DNA of 64,000 nt from Microvirga puerhi. GTDB taxonomy: Bacteria; Pseudomonadota; Alphaproteobacteria; Rhizobiales; Beijerinckiaceae. The translations under genes and the position numbers were made by a program. Below the pieces are notes generated by a model. It was not told the DNA's origin and ran no database searches. It saw nothing but the letters and a program-made list of their open reading frames with translations. The DNA is taken from the NCBI RefSeq assembly GCF_020089865.1, contig NZ_JAIRBM010000005.1, positions 64,126-128,125 on the forward strand. The letters are read 5' to 3'. Below are positions 59,872 through 64,000 of the stretch, piece by piece; within the stretch, counting starts at the first letter, position 1, and each line of letters begins with the position of its first letter.

Positions 59872-62595
59872 ATGGAAAAGAGCCTGTTTCGATATATCTG
59901 GACGCATTCGAAGCGCGATCAGCTGATCGTGTGCGCCGTCGTGCTCGCTTCCCAGCCGTTTTATTTCGCATCCCTCGACCTGCCCCGCCAGATCGTGAAC
60001 CAGGCGATTCAGGGGGAGGCGTTCCGAGAGGGGCAGGCGCTCGCCCCTTTTCTGAAGCTCGACCTCCATATGCCGAACTGGCTCGGCGGCCATACTTTCC
60101 ACGTCTTTGATGGCTTCGAGGTCGGGCGTATCGGATTGCTGCTCGGCCTCTCCTGCCTCTTCCTGTTCTTTGTGGTTATCAACGGCGCGTTCAAGTATTG
60201 GATCAACGTCGCCAAGGGCGTTCTCGGCGAGCGCATGCTAAGGCGAATGCGCTTCGACCTGTTCAGCATGGTGCTGCGCTTCACGCCGGAAGCCTTGCGG
60301 ACCGTCAAATCCTCCGAGACCGCAACCATCATCAAGGATGAGGTGGAGCCGGTCGGCGGCTTTATCGGCGACGCCTTCATTACCCCGATCTTCCTAGGGA
60401 CTCAGGCCCTCACGGCCATATTCTTCATCATCATCCAGAATCTCTGGCTCGGGCTGATGGCCATCGGGGTGGTGGGCGTTCAATTCACCGTCATTCCGTA
60501 TCTGCGGCGCGAACTCCTTCGGCTGGGCAAGCAGCGACAGCTCGCCTCTCGCGAGTTGGCCGGACGTATCGGGGAGGTGCTCGACGGCATCGAGGCCGTA
60601 CACGTTCATAATGCTTACGGCTGGGAGAAGGCGGAGATCGGGCATCGGCTGTTCCGGCTCTTCGACCTTCGGGTGAAGATCTACAACCGGAAATTCGTCG
60701 TCAAATTCCTCAACAATTTCCTGTCCCAGCTGACGCCGTTCTTCTTCTATGTGGTCGGTGGTTATTTCGCGATCCGGGGCACTTTGGACATCGGCCAGCT
60801 CGTTGCGGTCATCGGGGCCTATCGGGAGCTGCCGCCGCCCCTCAAGGAGCTGATCGATTGGGACCAGCAGCGCCTCGACGTCCAGGTCAAATACGATCAG
60901 GTGACCGAGCACTTCGCGGAAGAGCGGCTTCTGCCATTCGTATCGGCCCGCGAAGAAGAGGAGCAGGACAAGCCCCTCGTCGGGCCTCTCAAGGTCGAGG
61001 AGCTTCGGATCAGCGATGCCCATGGCGGTCTTATCCTCGACAACGCCTCCTTCGAGATCGAACTGCCCGCGAAAGTCGCGATCATTTCAAACGGCGGAGG
61101 GGCGGCGAGCACTCTGGCGCGGATCCTGGCACGCCGCATGAACGGTTTCAGCGGCCAGGTCCGGATCGGCGAGCGCGATCTCCTGCAGCTCCCTCTGGCG
61201 GTCGCCGGCGACAGGCTCGCCTACGCGGGCATCGACCCGATCCTGTTTCCGGGCTCGATTCGCGACAACCTCATCTATGGCCTGCGCCACAAGCCTTTGG
61301 GGTCGCCGGGATCACCCGATTCCCGTGAGGAAATGCGCCGGATCGTCGAGGCGGAGCGGACCGGCAATCCGGTCGATAGCATTGCCGATCAGTGGATCGA
61401 TTACGAAAAGGCGGGCGCCAAGGATGCGGAGGATCTCGACCACATTCTCGTGACGCTGCTCAACAGGCTCGGGATGGGAGGGGAGATCTATCTCTTCGGC
61501 CTCACCGGATGGATCGTGCCGGAAGACGAGCCCGAACTTGCCGAGCGCATCGTCGAGGCCCGCCATCGCCTGCGCGAGACCTTCCAGGCAGAAGGAATGG
61601 CCGGTCTCATCGACCCGTTCGATCCCGAGAGCTACAACGAGCAGACCACGATTGCCGAGAATCTTCTGTTCGGCGTGCCCAAGACCGATGAGTTCAAGGG
61701 CCGGAACCTCGCCTACAATCCGGATTTCCGGGACGCCATCGACCGTGCCGGTCTGACGGATGATCTGGTCCATATGGGCCTTCAGATCGCCGAGACGATG
61801 ACTGAAATCTTCCAAGGCCTGCCTCCGGGACATTCTCTGTTCGAGCAGTTCTCCTTCATCGGCGCGGAGGAGCTGGCGGAATTCGAGATGATCCTGCGCA
61901 GGCATGCGCGCTCCGATGTGGCCCTGTCGAAAGAGGATCGAGCAAAGCTCCTCTCCCTGCCGCTGGCCTATATCGAGCCGCGTCACCGCCTCGGACTTCT
62001 CGATAATCATCTCCGGCTGCTGCTGGTGCACGCCCGCCGCCTGGTGCGCGAGATGCTGCAGATGGCGGATGCGGACGGAGTAGAATTCTATGATCCGGAA
62101 AAGATCTGTGCGGCTGCGCCGTTGCGGGATAATCTCCTGTTCGGCCGCATCAGCTACCGGGTCGCGAACGCGCAGGCCCGGGTCGCAGAAGCGGTGTCAG
62201 CCGTCGTTCGGAACATGGAATTGCTGGAAGATATTGAGCGGATCGGCCTCGACCATCAGGTCGGCACCGCGGGGCGGCTTCTCACACCGCAGGAGCGGGC
62301 ATGCGTCAACCTTGCCCGGTGCGTAGTGAAACGTCCCGACATCCTCATTCTCGACGGCGCTCTGTCGCCTTTCGACGAGGCCCGGAGCCAAAAGATGGTT
62401 GAGGTACTCTTCGGGCTATGCGAGGGACGGTCTCTTCTCGTCGTCCTTCCCAACGATCGGCAGGCCGATCCTTTCGATGTTCTGATACGCTTCCGGGATG
62501 GACAAATCGTCCTGGAAGAGCCGAGAGGCCCGGCGCAGCGCGCCAGACGGCCCGCCCCTGAAAGCTCTCAACCGATAGCAGGAGAGGTTGCATGA
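59872..62595 (+). CDS. ABC exporter-like protein with degenerate ATPase motifs and duplicated inserts
   Basis: A 907-residue protein. The first ~330 residues form an ABC exporter-type membrane domain (about six helices, then YREL-type coupling helix sequence LIDWDQQRLDVQVKYDQV). The ATPase part is degenerate. The Walker A site reads AIISNGGGAASTLARIL (Lys to Ala), the signature LLTPQERACVNLAR replaces LSGGQ, Walker B ILILDGALSPFD has Gly for the catalytic Glu, and LLVVLPNDRQ has Pro for the H-loop His. About 280 extra residues separate Walker A from the signature. Three DNLLFG-like motifs (residues ~463, 596 and 750) suggest internal duplication. It probably does not hydrolyse ATP normally. 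Coupled by ATGA to a cNMP-binding protein. Confidence 0.82.
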   Translation: MEKSLFRYIWTHSKRDQLIVCAVVLASQPFYFASLDLPRQIVNQAIQGEAFREGQALAPFLKLDLHMPNWLGGHTFHVFDGFEVGRIGLLLGLSCLFLFFVVINGAFKYWINVAKGVLGERMLRRMRFDLFSMVLRFTPEALRTVKSSETATIIKDEVEPVGGFIGDAFITPIFLGTQALTAIFFIIIQNLWLGLMAIGVVGVQFTVIPYLRRELLRLGKQRQLASRELAGRIGEVLDGIEAVHVHNAYGWEKAEIGHRLFRLFDLRVKIYNRKFVVKFLNNFLSQLTPFFFYVVGGYFAIRGTLDIGQLVAVIGAYRELPPPLKELIDWDQQRLDVQVKYDQVTEHFAEERLLPFVSAREEEEQDKPLVGPLKVEELRISDAHGGLILDNASFEIELPAKVAIISNGGGAASTLARILARRMNGFSGQVRIGERDLLQLPLAVAGDRLAYAGIDPILFPGSIRDNLIYGLRHKPLGSPGSPDSREEMRRIVEAERTGNPVDSIADQWIDYEKAGAKDAEDLDHILVTLLNRLGMGGEIYLFGLTGWIVPEDEPELAERIVEARHRLRETFQAEGMAGLIDPFDPESYNEQTTIAENLLFGVPKTDEFKGRNLAYNPDFRDAIDRAGLTDDLVHMGLQIAETMTEIFQGLPPGHSLFEQFSFIGAEELAEFEMILRRHARSDVALSKEDRAKLLSLPLAYIEPRHRLGLLDNHLRLLLVHARRLVREMLQMADADGVEFYDPEKICAAAPLRDNLLFGRISYRVANAQARVAEAVSAVVRNMELLEDIERIGLDHQVGTAGRLLTPQERACVNLARCVVKRPDILILDGALSPFDEARSQKMVEVLFGLCEGRSLLVVLPNDRQADPFDVLIRFRDGQIVLEEPRGPAQRARRPAPESSQPIAGEVA

Positions 62596-63038
62596 CCCTT
62601 GAGGCCGAGGTTCAATCGCTGCGCCAAGTCCCGATGTTCCGGGACATCGACCCGGCCCGCTTGAAGCTGCTCGCCTTCACCAGCGAGCGTGTTCAGTTCG
62701 CCGGTGGGCAGCGGTTCTTTTCGCAGGGGGATGCGGCCGATGCTGCCTATGTGATCCTCGACGGGCGGGCACAGGTGCTCCTCGATACGCCGCATGGCGA
62801 GATCCGTGTGGCGGAGTTGGGCGAGAACGCCCTCGTAGGGGAGATGGGTATTTTGTCGGACACTCCGCGCTCCGCCACGATCATGGCGGCCATTCCGACG
62901 ACCGCGCTGCGGATCGACAAGCGGGTCTTTCTCGAGCTCCTGGCTCAGTTTCCGCAGATGGCGCTCGCCGTCATGCGCGAGCTGGCCAAGCGCCTCGAGC
63001 AGACCAATGCGCAGCTCGTGGCGCAGTCGGCTTCCTAA
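62592..63038 (+). CDS. Cyclic nucleotide-binding domain protein
   Basis: A 148-residue protein that is little more than a Crp-type cNMP-binding domain: VQFAGGQRFFSQGDAADAAY, the phosphate-binding cassette GEMGILSDTPRSATIMA with its conserved Arg, and a C-terminal helix. There is no helix-turn-helix, so it is not a Crp regulator; it may be a sensor subunit. Its start overlaps the ABC protein stop by ATGA, a strong sign of a stoichiometric complex. The ligand (cAMP, cGMP or none) cannot be decided. Confidence 0.88.
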   Translation: MTLEAEVQSLRQVPMFRDIDPARLKLLAFTSERVQFAGGQRFFSQGDAADAAYVILDGRAQVLLDTPHGEIRVAELGENALVGEMGILSDTPRSATIMAAIPTTALRIDKRVFLELLAQFPQMALAVMRELAKRLEQTNAQLVAQSAS

Positions 63039-63198
63039 TTTCCGGTTAAAAACCCTTCCTTAACCAATAATTTCCCAGGAATTTCACAATCTTACGGTCA
63101 AGCTGACCGATTCTCGACACATCTCCCGGCCAACCCTTGTCTCAGAATGACACAAGGGAAGGTCCTGCCGTCCGGCAGGGCCGTGCGGGAAAGTAAGT

Positions 63199-64000
63199 AT
63201 GTCGACCAATGTGAGGACGCCGCAAGGCGCTGCTTCGCGTTTCGCGCGGAGCGTCTCCGCAGCATGTGGGCGATGGAGCCGTCGCCCGTTCCATGCCCTT
63301 CTGGCCATGAGTGTTCTAGCCGGTACCCAGGTGCTGGCGGCAGGTCCAGCAGCCGTTGCGACCGTGCCGAGCGCGGTGATGGCAAGGCCGTTCCTCCCGG
63401 CGCCCGTCTCCCACGTCGAAGCTGCTGTCTTCTCGCCGCAGCTGGGTACGATTCCGGGCCTGTTCCGCTCGATCCTCGAGGACGCCTTTCCTAGCCTGAA
63501 TGTGGCGCGGGCTTCGAGCCGCGAGGAGGAAACGACCGTCGCGACAGGCAATCCGGATGAGATGATTCCGTTCAGCGGCCGCAGCGCGCCGAGGTGGCTG
63601 GTCCATTCCATCCTGAAGGCTGCGCGCGTGACGGGGGTCGACCCCGTCTACATGATGACCCTGGCCGACGTGGAATCGAGCCTCTCGCCGGAGGCGAAGG
63701 CGCCCACATCCACGGCGGAAGGCTTGTTCCAGTTCATCGACCGGACCTGGCTCGAAACGGTCTATGCCCATGCCGCCGATTACGGCTTCGCGGCTGCTGC
63801 GAAGGCGATCCGGATCGTCGACGGCGAACCGGCCGTGGAACAGAAGGATAAGGCTTGGATCCTCAGCCTGCGCACCGATCCCTACTTTTCCGGCCTGATG
63901 GCCGGGGAGCTGATCAAGGATGTGGAGCAGGCCCTTCGGGCGCAGGGAGAGCGTGAACTTGCCGAGGCGGAGCTCTACTTGGCCCATTTCCTTGGCGCGA
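63199..64000 (+). CDS. Lytic transglycosylase (SLT domain), 3' end outside window
   Basis: An open frame of 267 codons that runs off the right edge. The basic N-terminus is followed by a hydrophobic segment, HALLAMSVLAGTQVLAAG, likely a signal peptide or anchor. From ~residue 128 an SLT-type catalytic domain begins: VYMMTLADVESSLSPEAKAP carries the catalytic Glu159, and AEGLFQFIDRTWLETVYAH is the second signature block. Such enzymes cleave peptidoglycan glycan strands to 1,6-anhydromuropeptides in the periplasm. ATG 63199 has GGGAAAG upstream. Confidence 0.85.
   Translation, partial: MSTNVRTPQGAASRFARSVSAACGRWSRRPFHALLAMSVLAGTQVLAAGPAAVATVPSAVMARPFLPAPVSHVEAAVFSPQLGTIPGLFRSILEDAFPSLNVARASSREEETTVATGNPDEMIPFSGRSAPRWLVHSILKAARVTGVDPVYMMTLADVESSLSPEAKAPTSTAEGLFQFIDRTWLETVYAHAADYGFAAAAKAIRIVDGEPAVEQKDKAWILSLRTDPYFSGLMAGELIKDVEQALRAQGERELAEAELYLAHFLGA

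Overview
The window is GC-rich, densely coded DNA of an alphaproteobacterium. The PhyR/NepR/EcfG general stress response module, found essentially only in Alphaproteobacteria, supports this, and the gene mix suggests Hyphomicrobiales (Rhizobiales), perhaps a Methylobacteriaceae/Microvirga-like organism. The genus is inference from memory of gene content; no search was run. I saw no rRNA, tRNA, CRISPR array, intact insertion sequence or prophage.

Layout. (1) 1-6.9 kb: housekeeping and accessory metabolism (glycosidase end, Ogt-type DNA repair, FAH-family enzyme, LysE exporter, thioredoxin-reductase-like flavoprotein, esterase, NCS2 nucleobase permease). (2) 6.9-15.3 kb: a general stress response island. 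The core genes nepR-ecfG and phyR are divergent and surrounded by small stress-type genes (SDR, small membrane proteins, DUF1328, PRC-barrel, KGG-repeat protein, secreted proteins, an SbmA-like ABC transporter). By eye I find eleven sites fitting GGAAC-N16/17-(C/A/T)GTT, the EcfG promoter pattern, each placed to drive one of these transcripts. Two of them drive short noncoding units that end in strong terminators and share a 12-nt core, and are therefore candidate stress sRNAs. (3) 15.7-32.7 kb: a surface-polysaccharide locus with a GT4 glycosyltransferase, two asparagine-synthetase-type amidotransferases, three tandem NAD-dependent epimerases, an ABC-2 polysaccharide exporter pair and two very large glycosyltransferases that share a module in opposite domain order. 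(4) 33-37.6 kb: two convergent RTX-type secreted proteins, each with an N-terminal transglutaminase-like Cys/His/Asp core. (5) 37.8-47.9 kb: HIT protein, WecB, glycerol use (GlpD-GlpK), MFS transporter, DEAD-box helicase, an ArsR regulator diverging from an MFS pump over two matching operators, and a membrane protein. (6) 48-54 kb: a four-gene, translationally coupled peptide-type ABC importer operon. (7) 54-63 kb: a second glycan cluster of four glycosyltransferases (one fused to a deacetylase) diverging from an unusual ABC protein with a degenerate nucleotide-binding domain and a coupled cNMP-binding protein. A lytic transglycosylase runs off the right end.

The most notable signals are the density of EcfG-type promoters with the paired candidate sRNAs, the RTX/transglutaminase-like pair, the permuted glycosyltransferase modules and the pseudo-ATPase ABC protein. 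All promoter and fold assignments were made by reading the sequence.
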